Shown piece after piece: positions 1 to 7,302 of a DNA stretch of 42,438 bases (position 1 is the first letter of the stretch; each line of letters starts with the position of its first letter). Position numbers and translations under genes: made by a program. This DNA comes from Fischerella muscicola PCC 7414 (GTDB lineage Bacteria; Cyanobacteriota; Cyanobacteriia; Cyanobacteriales; Nostocaceae): contig NZ_AJLK01000098.1 of NCBI RefSeq assembly GCF_000317205.1, positions 1-42,438 on the forward strand, read 5' to 3'. The notes beneath the pieces were generated by a model. It was not told the origin of the DNA. It was given only the letters and a program-made list of their open reading frames with translations, and did no database searches.

Positions 1-672
1 AAAAATTTATCATTGGATATTCCCGCCGGCAAAACGATCGCGATTGTTGGTTCCACTGGTTCTGGTAAAAGCACTTTAGTCAAACTATTATTACGCTTGT
101 ATGAAGTGCAATCTGGAACAATTACCCTAGATGGCATTGATATCCAAAAGCTGCAATTTCGAGACTTACGCCGTTGCATCGGTTTGGTAAGTCAAGATGT
201 CTTTTTATTTCATGGTACTGTAGCCGAAAATATCGCCTACGGAAGCTTTGACGCCACAGAAGCAGAAATTATCACGGCGGCGAAAGTAGCTGAAGCTCAC
301 GATTTTATTATGCGTTTACCCCAAGGCTATGAGACAATTGTCGGGGAACGAGGGCAAAAGTTATCTGGTGGACAACGCCAACGGATTGCGATCGCTCGTG
401 CTATTCTCAAAAATCCACCGATTCTTATATTAGACGAAGCTACCTCGGCAGTGGATAATGAAACAGAAGCAGCAATTCAAAGGTCACTAGAACGGATTAC
501 CGTTAACAGAACAACAATTGCGATCGCTCACCGTCTTTCTACTATCCGCAATGCTGATCGTATCTACGTTATGGAATACGGACAATTTATTGAGTCTGGA
601 ACTCATGAACAACTGTTAGAGCAAAACGGAGTGTATGCAAGTCTCTGGCGTGTACAATCGGGTTTGAAGTAA
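1..672 (+). CDS. ABC exporter ATP-binding domain (5'-truncated)
   Basis: The reading frame is open from the first base, so this is the C-terminal part of a longer protein whose start lies outside the window. It is the nucleotide-binding domain of an exporter-type ABC transporter (MsbA/HlyB-like), which hydrolyses ATP at the cytoplasmic membrane to drive export. Visible motifs, in order: Walker [10 protein letters not shown], a Q-loop in the LVSQD segment, the signature LSGGQRQR, Walker [13 protein letters not shown] and the switch His in IAIAHRLST. The complete motif set and the C-terminal position suit a half-transporter with fused membrane and ATPase domains, but the membrane part cannot be seen and the substrate cannot be inferred. 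The next gene starts 35 bp downstream on the same strand. Confidence 0.93.
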   Translation, partial: KNLSLDIPAGKTIAIVGSTGSGKSTLVKLLLRLYEVQSGTITLDGIDIQKLQFRDLRRCIGLVSQDVFLFHGTVAENIAYGSFDATEAEIITAAKVAEAHDFIMRLPQGYETIVGERGQKLSGGQRQRIAIARAILKNPPILILDEATSAVDNETEAAIQRSLERITVNRTTIAIAHRLSTIRNADRIYVMEYGQFIESGTHEQLLEQNGVYASLWRVQSGLK

Positions 673-707
673 CCTAAAATCCAAAATATCCAAAATCCAA
701 AATTGAC
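673..707 (+). repeat. AAAATCC-type short repeats abutting a start codon
   Basis: Several units of the form AAAATCC/AAAATAT fill the whole gap between the ABC transporter stop and the next ATG. A very similar block sits directly before the aldehyde dehydrogenase start at 5657-5692. No convincing Shine-Dalgarno sequence is present here; the A-rich spacer may serve for ribosome loading, which is inference. Confidence 0.6.
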
Positions 708-1136
708 ATGATATTCGGTACTACCCAACCAGAATCACCTAACAACCAATGGCGTCGCCAACTAGATCAATTTGTCAAAGCACATCAGCGAGAATTAGCA
801 GCACTAGCTTGGGGTTTGTGGTTAGAAAATGGTGACACTCAGGGTACTATCGGTATTGATCTACAGCCTCAACCGCGATTTGTGTATTGTCCCAAAGAAG
901 CGATCGAAAAATTAAATGAGAGTGTGGAAAATAGACTCCAGGAAGTCCTGGGAATCATAGAACATTATCAACCAGAAGTTGAAGTTGTCATGGTTGGTAT
1001 TGGCAAAGAGCAAATCAAGCTGATCCATTATGAGCCACAACCAGCACCACCAGAATGTTTTGCAGAAGTCGGAAAAGATGTGGATAGTTTATTGGATATG
1101 TTGGAACAGGGTTTAAGCGAAGAATTGCAAGGGTAG
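708..1136 (+). CDS. Conserved cyanobacterial protein (possible carboxysome assembly chaperone CcmS)
   Basis: A 142-aa soluble acidic protein without signal peptide or membrane segment. The N-terminal half carries a conserved-looking stretch (LAALAWGLWLE, then TIGIDL and FVYCP). The C-terminal half is helical and acidic, ending in VDSLLDMLEQGL. It resembles a widespread cyanobacterial family that, as I recall, includes the beta-carboxysome assembly chaperone CcmS, which binds the CcmK1 C-terminal extension. That identification is from memory of the family pattern and is not certain; otherwise it is a conserved hypothetical protein. It follows the ABC transporter by 35 bp and could be cotranscribed, but no functional link is evident. 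Confidence 0.75.
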   Translation: MIFGTTQPESPNNQWRRQLDQFVKAHQRELAALAWGLWLENGDTQGTIGIDLQPQPRFVYCPKEAIEKLNESVENRLQEVLGIIEHYQPEVEVVMVGIGKEQIKLIHYEPQPAPPECFAEVGKDVDSLLDMLEQGLSEELQG

Positions 1137-1446
1137 AAGGGGAGATGGGGTGATGGGGTGATGGGGTGATGAGGAGATGGGGAGATGGGGGGCTAGGGGT
1201 CCCCACTTTGTGGGTTGGGGGGCAATGGGGAGTGTGAGGAGTAAAACAACTAACAACTAACAACTAACAACTAACAACTAACAACTATTGTACAGACGCG
1301 ATTAATCGCGTCTCTACCCACTAACTACTAACCGCAATTTCACTTTGTGTCTTGGTGGTGAATCACGTTTGTTTTGAACTACCATATTCATAATCAAAAA
1401 CAAATCCCTACAATATTTATGACTGTAGGGATTTGCTTCTATTTGG
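1137..1446. repeat. Repeat-filled intergenic region
   Basis: No gene is supported here. The region contains G-rich GGGGAGAT/GGGGTGAT tandem units (about 1139-1190), an AACTAAC heptamer array (about 1248-1287) and a perfect 20-bp palindrome at 1294-1313 built on AGACGCGATT. A related imperfect AGACGC palindrome lies at 11505-11528. Such mixtures are typical of Nostocales intergenic DNA. Confidence 0.75.
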
Positions 1447-1520
<74 letters not shown>

Positions 1521-1536
1521 TCGCTTCGTCTTCTCT

Positions 1537-1566
1537 ACTATAACAGTAAAGACTAAAAATTGGCAA
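1537..1566 (-). promoter_or_regulatory. Candidate sigma70-type promoter of the initiator tRNA
   Basis: On the minus strand, TTGCCA (1561-1566) and TATAGT (1537-1542) are separated by 18 bp and lie just upstream of the tRNA 5' end at 1520. The layout is close to consensus, but it is a by-eye match only. Confidence 0.45.
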
Positions 1567-2520
1567 CTATAAAAGTGATAATTCTCCAATGACTTCTAAA
1601 CGCTTGTATTTACCGAGGTTCATAAACTTTTCTGATAAGGCTTGGGCAACGCTAGGACTAATCCAACCCATCTGCTGAAGCAAGTGAATGGCAGCAGCAT
1701 ATTTTGCCCGCTTGGCTCCATCTATAACTTTTATTGCCAGTCCCATACCTTCACCGAGTCTGCCAATACACTGCACTCCTTCCGCACCGGATTTACTTAC
1801 CAGTTCTCCTGGAGTTAAACGCATCAGTTCGGTGTCAAATTCTCCATCTCCTGCTACCATCGTGGGGTGATGAGTCATGGCTCGGACTATCCGCTCCATA
1901 TCCAAATTACTGCGAGAAGCTAGCAGAGCATACAAATACCCCATTTGCGCTAGTTGCATGAGATATGTGGGTGCGCCGCAGTCATCATGAGCGCTGATAA
2001 ATTCTTCAGCTGGCATTTTTAGCAATTCTGCTATTTTGGTAATAATCAGCTGCTGTACAGGGTGTTTACGCTGTAAGTAGTTGTTTAAAGACCAATTACA
2101 CTGTTGACATACGGCTAACATTCCGGCATGTTTCCCAGAGCAGTTATATTCTAGGGGGCTACGCTTGCCTTCAGGAGTTGGACATTGCAATGCTGAGGGA
2201 TCAATATCAGCCCGCCAGAGAATATTGAATACTTGTCGAACTTGCTGAATCGTGCCTTTGTGGGAACTAGTGATGATTGCTAAGTCGCGATCGCTCAAAT
2301 CATAGCGTTCTAGTGTCCCTGTAGTGGTGACAGCCAGAGCTTGAAATGGTTTGAGGGCAGAACGGACAAAGGTGGCGGTTTCAGCATTGCCAGCAACCGA
2401 CAGCACCCGTCCCCGTTCGTCGCATACGACTGCTTGGACTATATGCTTTGATTCTATAATGCCTTCGCGCAGTAATCTAACTTCTAATGTGGCGGCTTGG
2501 GTTCGTTTTCCCATTGTCAT
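1567..2520 (-). CDS. L-asparaginase, ReAV (asparaginase II) family
   Basis: A 317-aa cytoplasmic enzyme of the Rhizobium etli ReAV type, which hydrolyses L-asparagine to aspartate and ammonia and is unrelated to E. coli AnsA/AnsB. The family's key residues are visible: the first Ser-Lys pair in RSALKP (S54, K57), SSHKG (S85/S86), the Cys-Lys-Cys zinc/substrate site in CSGKHAG (C127, K130) and DDCGAP (C181), and K243 in SKSGAEG. Length fits the family. The start at 2520 is followed two codons later by another ATG (2514), and either is possible. The gene lies downstream of yqeK, rsfS and the CGLD27 gene on the same strand but 200 bp of repeats away, so cotranscription is uncertain. Confidence 0.9.
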   Translation of the reverse strand: MTMGKRTQAATLEVRLLREGIIESKHIVQAVVCDERGRVLSVAGNAETATFVRSALKPFQALAVTTTGTLERYDLSDRDLAIITSSHKGTIQQVRQVFNILWRADIDPSALQCPTPEGKRSPLEYNCSGKHAGMLAVCQQCNWSLNNYLQRKHPVQQLIITKIAELLKMPAEEFISAHDDCGAPTYLMQLAQMGYLYALLASRSNLDMERIVRAMTHHPTMVAGDGEFDTELMRLTPGELVSKSGAEGVQCIGRLGEGMGLAIKVIDGAKRAKYAAAIHLLQQMGWISPSVAQALSEKFMNLGKYKRLEVIGELSLL

Positions 2521-2552
2521 GGGTAATTATCTATGGTGATTTTGTTATTCGT

Positions 2553-2712
2553 CATCTTTTGTTGGTAGTTGTTTGTTGTTTGTTGTTTGTTGTTTGTTGT
2601 TTGTTATAACAACCACCAACTAGCAACTATCAACCCTTCGGGTTCGCCAGTCCCCCATCGTGACGGGAACCGCCTTTTTGGGGGGCTGGACTCACCACCA
2701 ACCACCAACCAA
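2553..2712. repeat. GTTGTTT array plus palindromic repeat
   Basis: A GTTGTTT heptamer array (about 2559-2605) is followed by an element with inverted GGGTTCGCC / GGGAACCGCC-like segments and a CCTTTTTGGGGGG tract (about 2636-2690), then short CACCAACC units. No coding potential is seen. Confidence 0.65.
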
Positions 2713-2719
2713 TGACTAT

Positions 2720-3220
2720 TTAAACTAAGTGCCAAACTATCGTACCAACAACGAAGGACACAGCCAAGCCAGCAAAGGTAATTTGTAACCGTTTGATGAT
2801 TGGTTTAATTTCATAGGTGACAATTAAGCGATCGCGATTGAGTACTTCTAATGGTTTTGTCCAAGTTTGGCCGTCGTACCAGCCCGATTCTTCATAAAAT
2901 ATAATGGGACTGGCAAGGCGATCGCGCACATAAGACCAGCCCAAATATAACCGTAACAGTATCAGTACTACACCGATGCTTCCTCCGGCAGCACCGGAGA
3001 GAATAAACTGGAGCGTGTACTTGTGTGGAGTAAAGCTTGCTGCTGCTACTGGTGCTGCGAGTACGCAAGATAAACCCCAAATCCAAGCTATTTTTGTGAT
3101 GTAGTCACGCCAGTTTAAGGTGCAATCACTAAATAACCAAGAAGATTTTAACTCTTCATACTCATTAAGTGGTTGTTGCTCAGTAGGAACCGGGCAGTTA
3201 GAGACTGAAGACTTGATCAT
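2720..3220 (-). CDS. CGLD27 family protein (DUF1230, Ycf36-like)
   Basis: A 166-aa integral membrane protein of the CGLD27/Ycf36 family, conserved in cyanobacteria, algae and plant plastids. The diagnostic segment FYEESGWYDGQ and the WTKP just after it are present at about residues 107-121. Hydrophobic segments lie near residues 43-62, 70-92 and 146-165, leaving the motif between them. Exact biochemical function is unknown; the plant and algal homologues belong to the photosynthesis-associated GreenCut set. The ATG overlaps the rsfS stop codon in an ATGA arrangement (3217-3220), strong evidence for translational coupling and one operon. Confidence 0.9.
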   Translation of the reverse strand: MIKSSVSNCPVPTEQQPLNEYEELKSSWLFSDCTLNWRDYITKIAWIWGLSCVLAAPVAAASFTPHKYTLQFILSGAAGGSIGVVLILLRLYLGWSYVRDRLASPIIFYEESGWYDGQTWTKPLEVLNRDRLIVTYEIKPIIKRLQITFAGLAVSFVVGTIVWHLV

Positions 3221-3678
3221 GTTGACTTACCCCCACCATCGTCGGATGTTGGAAACTCGACACGTTCTGCATGACCCCAAAAGGCTTCTAAATTGTAAAA
3301 CTCACGCTCTTTTGGCATCATAATATGGACGATAACATCGGCGTAATCTAGCACTACCCAAGTTCCTTCAGCTTTTCCTTCTACCCGTAAGGGACGTTTT
3401 TGCCACTCTTGTTGTACTTGATCTTCTACTGCCTCGGCGATCGCCCTGACTTGCACCCTGGAATAGCCAGTCATGAATGCAAAGTAGTCTGCTAGATAAG
3501 ATACATCTGCTACTCTCAGTATTAAAATATCACCTGCTTTCCGGTCTGATGCTGCTTCAGCAATGGTTGCGACTACATTTTCACTAGTGTCATTGGTGTC
3601 AAATTGTGGGCTTGTGAGCGCACTTTTTTGGACAGTGAGTGATTGTAATGGAAAGTTGGCTTGGAAATAATCAGACAT
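3217..3678 (-). CDS. rsfS: Ribosome silencing factor RsfS (Iojap family)
   Basis: A 153-aa RsfS/Iojap protein, which binds ribosomal protein uL14 on the 50S subunit and blocks subunit joining when nutrients run low. The family core is clear from about residue 38: the ADRKAGDI region, VSYLADYFAFMTGYSRVQVRAI split over residues 58-79, and WVVLDYADVIVHIM in the C-terminal part. The first 35 residues are a divergent, probably flexible extension as in many cyanobacterial homologues. It sits downstream of yqeK, an arrangement shared with many bacteria, and overlaps the CGLD27 start by 4 bp. Confidence 0.93.
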   Translation of the reverse strand: MSDYFQANFPLQSLTVQKSALTSPQFDTNDTSENVVATIAEAASDRKAGDILILRVADVSYLADYFAFMTGYSRVQVRAIAEAVEDQVQQEWQKRPLRVEGKAEGTWVVLDYADVIVHIMMPKEREFYNLEAFWGHAERVEFPTSDDGGGKST

Positions 3679-3793
3679 TAAACCTCAGCTGCTTCTTTGT
3701 TTATTGACAATTTTTTACAATTACTGACAAATGAGCATTGAACTGCAACTGTAATGAGCTGGTTTTTTTGAATACTAACAAAAAAATAGCAGT

Positions 3794-4390
3794 CTATACA
3801 GTTGTTGCCATAATTGGCTGTTTAGTTCTCGACTTTTGTAAAAACCAATTGCGAGTGGCGATCGCGCGTGGATGAATCAGACTAGGGCTTTCTAGCAAGA
3901 ATTTGAACATGTAATCGCAGGTTAACCAAACAGCCCGTTCGAGATTTTCAAAACTTGTTTTTCTTAAAGCTTGTAATTGAGCAGAGTCACCCCGCCCTGG
4001 TTCGAGAGTATCTGCTAAAAATACGATACAAGAGAGTGGACTCATGCCTGGTCTACCCAAAGTGTGATTGGCGATCGCTTGTAATACTTCTTCATCTTGT
4101 ACACCAAAAGTCTCTTTGGCAACGATGGCGCTGACATCTGCATGTAACAGATGGGGTGAGGCTACCATCACTTCGTCTATTTCCAACCCAGCTACCTCTG
4201 CCATCAGCAAAAGCTTCTTGGATGGAAAATATTTTGCCAAATCATGCATTAGCCCAGCCGTGGCAGCTTTTTCTCGATCTAATTGATAATGTTGAGCTAA
4301 TTCCACCACCATCTGTTCTACTCTAAGAATGTGGTTGATCCGTGAACTCGGAACATTCTCAGCTAACCAGGCTAAGACTTTTTGGCGCAT
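3794..4390 (-). CDS. yqeK: HD-domain hydrolase YqeK (diadenosine tetraphosphatase-type)
   Basis: An HD-superfamily metal-dependent phosphohydrolase. YqeK proteins are symmetrical Ap4A hydrolases producing two ADP. Residues seen with the start at 4390: H20 in INHILRVE, the HD pair H49-D50 in GLMHDLAKY, a further SPHLLHAD segment and NHTLGRPGM. The frame is open up to 4423, but MRQKVLAWL at 4390 matches the usual family N-terminus, so 198 aa is preferred to 209 aa. The gene precedes rsfS by about 115 bp on the same strand, matching the yqeK-rsfS order known from Bacillus. Confidence 0.9.
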   Translation of the reverse strand: MRQKVLAWLAENVPSSRINHILRVEQMVVELAQHYQLDREKAATAGLMHDLAKYFPSKKLLLMAEVAGLEIDEVMVASPHLLHADVSAIVAKETFGVQDEEVLQAIANHTLGRPGMSPLSCIVFLADTLEPGRGDSAQLQALRKTSFENLERAVWLTCDYMFKFLLESPSLIHPRAIATRNWFLQKSRTKQPIMATTV

Positions 4391-4549
4391 AATCACTTGA
4401 CACCCAAATAAGAATTGTGGCAATAAGACGAAGACTTGTGATCAATAGATATTTCTATTGTAACGAATCACGCCAGTCTCCACTTTCAGCACCAATAAAG
4501 CAAAGCAGGCACGCTATAAAAATAGACAAAAATAAATTGTCTGCAAAAC

Positions 4550-4579
4550 TTGCTTACAGCAAAAAATTTATGTTATATT
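4550..4579 (+). promoter_or_regulatory. Candidate promoter of tRNA-Val
   Basis: TTGCTT (4550-4555) and TATATT (4574-4579) are spaced by 18 bp, with the tRNA beginning 12 bp after the -10 box. The spacing and position fit a sigma70-type tRNA promoter; this is a by-eye call. Confidence 0.5.
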
Positions 4580-4590
4580 CGCAAAAGTGC

Positions 4591-4663
<73 letters not shown>

Positions 4664-4664
<1 letters not shown>

Positions 4665-4692
4665 TAAAAAACAAAGCCCGCACAAGCGGGCT
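4664..4692 (-). terminator. Rho-independent terminator of the exported LTxxQ gene
   Basis: The inverted repeat AGCCCGC (4675-4681), loop ACAA, GCGGGCT (4686-4692) is followed on the minus strand by TTTGTTTTTT. It lies about 40 bp beyond the stop of the minus-strand gene at 4735-5181. On the plus strand the A-rich side follows, so the hairpin probably works mainly for the minus strand, though it may also stop readthrough from the tRNA. Confidence 0.8.
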
Positions 4693-4734
4693 GTAAAAAA
4701 ACAAACAGCTAACAACTACATATAGTCTTAGTTA

Positions 4735-5181
4735 CTACCTTTGTTGCTGTTGCTGCTGGCGTCTTACATTCTCCCGATACTGGTCTAGTTGTTTCTTTTG
4801 TTGGGGAGTTAAAACAGCTTCCATCTGCTGTTGTGAAGACACCAAAATTTGCTGCAATTGGGTTTTTTGTTGTGGGGTAAAATCTAGTGCAGCAAAAGCT
4901 TGTTGAGGAGGCTGGCCTGATTGCATCGCAGTCTTGATTTGGTCACGCTGCTTCTGTGTAAGCACCTTCTCAATGCTATTACGAGCGTTAGCACGAATTT
5001 GGGCAATCTTTTGTTGTTGTTGCTGTGATAATTGAATCCGGGGTGGTTGTAATTGTTGGTTTGCTTGTGCAAGTTGCAAGGGGACTTTCGGAGCGCTTTC
5101 TGCTTGCACAGAGCGCTGGGGCATGACTGTAAAACTGAGGGCAGCTGCTGTGGCTATCAGTGATATATTTTTGAGTTTCAT
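4735..5181 (-). CDS. Exported Gln-rich LTxxQ-repeat protein (Spy/CpxP-like)
   Basis: A 148-aa protein with a Sec signal peptide: positive MKLK, a hydrophobic stretch to about residue 20 and a likely cleavage near VQAES. The mature part is helical, very rich in Gln and Lys, and carries repeated LTxxQ-type motifs (LTQKQRDQI, FTPQQKTQL, LTPQQKKQL), the signature of the Spy/CpxP periplasmic chaperone superfamily. A periplasmic stress or folding role is plausible by family, but similarity is limited to the motif. It ends in a run of glutamines encoded by CAG/CAA codons. A clear terminator follows it; no operon partner is seen. Confidence 0.85.
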   Translation of the reverse strand: MKLKNISLIATAAALSFTVMPQRSVQAESAPKVPLQLAQANQQLQPPRIQLSQQQQQKIAQIRANARNSIEKVLTQKQRDQIKTAMQSGQPPQQAFAALDFTPQQKTQLQQILVSSQQQMEAVLTPQQKKQLDQYRENVRRQQQQQQR

Positions 5182-5692
5182 TTATTGCCTCGTGGATTTC
5201 TCCCTTTCGTTTTATTAATTATAGAAACTGATTGTCCATAACTACGTCCGTAATATTCGCGCCTTCAGTAGAATCTCTTGTAAAGTCTGGCTTGAAAATT
5301 AAGGCACAGGCAGAGGACAGAGGGCAGAGGGCAGAGGGCAGAGGGCAGAGGGCAGAGGGCAGAAGAGGTAATAATTTTCATAGCAAGGTTTGTGCCAAAA
5401 CAGCAGCATGAATGACTATCTTGAAAATAGGGATTGGGGATCAACTTAACAGCAAACCCATAATCCATCGCCTTGCACGGTGTGTATCCGTGTTCGTTGA
5501 AATTTCATCCCCTTGTTGTGGGCAATTGCCCGTGGGGGTATAACAAAAGGGTAAAAGCCCCCAGATTTATCTGTAGAACTAATCCGTCTTGAAAAGCTTT
5601 GAAGTTCCCTCCGGGACGCTACGTGAACGCCCCAAGCCCTAGCTCAAACTTTTCGCAAAATCCAAAATCTAAAATCTAAAATCCAAAATCAA
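5182..5692. repeat. Intergenic region with AGGGCAG heptamers and other repeats
   Basis: No credible gene. An AGGGCAG heptamer array of about seven units spans roughly 5309-5364. A C/G-rich segment with TTGTGGGCAATTGCCCGTGGGGG holds an inverted GGGCAATTGCCC at about 5520-5531. A CCGGGACGCTACGTGAACGCC element lies near 5611, and AAAATC(C/T) units (5657-5692) run directly into the aldehyde dehydrogenase ATG. Confidence 0.7.
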
Positions 5693-7189
5693 ATGGACAC
5701 TCCACTAACTTGTCGTAATTATATTGATGGTAAATGGTTAACCGCTGTTGCAGCAGCTACTTTAGAAAGCCGCAATCCTGCTAACAAACGTGAAGTCATT
5801 GCTACTTTTCCCCGTTCTGCTGCCACTGACGTAGATACAGCAGTGTTTGCTGCGCGTCAAGCTTACCAAAGTTGGCGATTAGTCCCCGCCCCAGCTAGAG
5901 CAGAATATATTTTTAAAGTCGGGGAACTTTTAAGTAAGTACAAAGAAGAACTGGCACAATTAATCTGCCGGGAAATGGGTAAACCCCTAGCAGAAGCACG
6001 GGGAGATGTACAAGAAGGTATTGACTGTGCTTTTTATAGTGCAGCTGAAGGGAGACGTTTGTTTGGGCAAACCACACCATCAGAAATGCCCAACAAATTC
6101 GCGATGACGGTACGGATGCCCATCGGAGTCTGTGCTCTCATTACTCCGTGGAACTTCCCTATCGCTATTCCCTGCTGGAAAGCCATGCCAGCTTTAGTGT
6201 GCGGTAACACTGTTATTTTCAAACCAGCAGAAGATACCCCCGCCTGTGCCACAAAACTAGTAGAAATTTTTGCCGAAGCAGGTTTACCACCAGGAATCAT
6301 TAATCTAGTGCATGGGGTGGGCGAAGAGGTTGGAAAAGCTTTAGTTGCTCATCCTGATGTAGATTTGGTATCTTTTACAGGTTCTTCCGAAACGGGTGCA
6401 GAAGTTGGTTCTATCTGTGGACGCACTCACAAACGCGTCTGTTTAGAAATGGGTGGTAAGAATGCTCAAATAGTCATGGAAGACGCAGACTTAGAACTCG
6501 CCCTAGATGGTGCGGTTTGGGGGGCATTTGGTACTGCCGGCCAACGCTGCACTGCTACCAGTCGTCTGATTTTGCATCGAGACATCAAAGAAAAATTTAC
6601 CACTATGCTCAAAGAGCGTACCAGCAAATTACGTCTGGGTACTGGTAGTGATCCAAACACAGAAGTCGGGCCAATCATCAACGAAAGACAACTGCAACGA
6701 GTCAGCCAATATCTAGATATTGCCCGTGCAGAAGGGGCAAAAGTATTAATTGGTGGAGAAATTGCAACAGAGGGAGAACTAGAAAATGGCTACTTCTTTC
6801 AACCAACTATTCTGGACGAAGTAACGCCGCAAATGCGAGTTGCTCAAGAAGAAATATTTGGGCCAGTGGTGGCATTAATAGAAGTGAATAGTTTTGAGGA
6901 GGCGATATCAATCCTCAACAACACCAAGTACGGTCTTTCTTCCTCAATTTATACCCGTGATATCAACCGTGCCTTTACAGCCATGCGCGATATCGAAGCA
7001 GGAATCACCTACATCAATGGCCCTACCATTGGTGCAGAGGTGCATTTGCCCTTTGGTGGTGTTAAACAAACAGGTAATGGACACCGGGAAGCTGGAACTA
7101 CTGCCTTGGATATTTTCACAGAATGGAAGACAGTGTATGTAGATTTTTCTGGTAGCTTGCAAAGAGCGCAGATTGACAATCGAGAATAA
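5693..7189 (+). CDS. NAD(P)-dependent aldehyde dehydrogenase
   Basis: A 498-aa full-length member of the aldehyde dehydrogenase superfamily, which oxidises aldehydes to carboxylic acids. Visible: the oxyanion-hole and cofactor segment ITPWNFPIAIP, NAD-binding VFKPAEDTP, the FTGSSETG nucleotide loop, the general base Glu in CLEMGGKN, the catalytic Cys in TAGQRCTATSR and EEIFGPVVALIE near the C-terminus. The pattern is closest to semialdehyde and alpha-ketoglutaric-semialdehyde-type dehydrogenases, but substrate cannot be assigned from motifs. It is flanked by repeats on both sides and is monocistronic. The ATG follows an A-rich repeat block with no obvious Shine-Dalgarno sequence. Confidence 0.93.
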   Translation: MDTPLTCRNYIDGKWLTAVAAATLESRNPANKREVIATFPRSAATDVDTAVFAARQAYQSWRLVPAPARAEYIFKVGELLSKYKEELAQLICREMGKPLAEARGDVQEGIDCAFYSAAEGRRLFGQTTPSEMPNKFAMTVRMPIGVCALITPWNFPIAIPCWKAMPALVCGNTVIFKPAEDTPACATKLVEIFAEAGLPPGIINLVHGVGEEVGKALVAHPDVDLVSFTGSSETGAEVGSICGRTHKRVCLEMGGKNAQIVMEDADLELALDGAVWGAFGTAGQRCTATSRLILHRDIKEKFTTMLKERTSKLRLGTGSDPNTEVGPIINERQLQRVSQYLDIARAEGAKVLIGGEIATEGELENGYFFQPTILDEVTPQMRVAQEEIFGPVVALIEVNSFEEAISILNNTKYGLSSSIYTRDINRAFTAMRDIEAGITYINGPTIGAEVHLPFGGVKQTGNGHREAGTTALDIFTEWKTVYVDFSGSLQRAQIDNRE

Positions 7190-7302
7190 CACTAGCTTGA
7201 AAATAGGGAACAGAGAACAGAGAACGGGGAACAGGCAACAAGTTAAGAGGTATTTTCATTGGTGTAGACAGTTCATGATGACTATTTATAACCACCAACA
7301 AA

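Noticed and set aside
1015-1263. 82-codon minus-strand open frame rich in Pro, His and Ser
   Set aside because: It overlaps the conserved gene at 708-1136 and otherwise translates G-rich tandem repeats.
5265-5468. 67-codon minus-strand open frame
   Set aside because: Its repetitive Leu-Cys-Pro stretch is only the translation of the AGGGCAG heptamer array; there is no conserved content.
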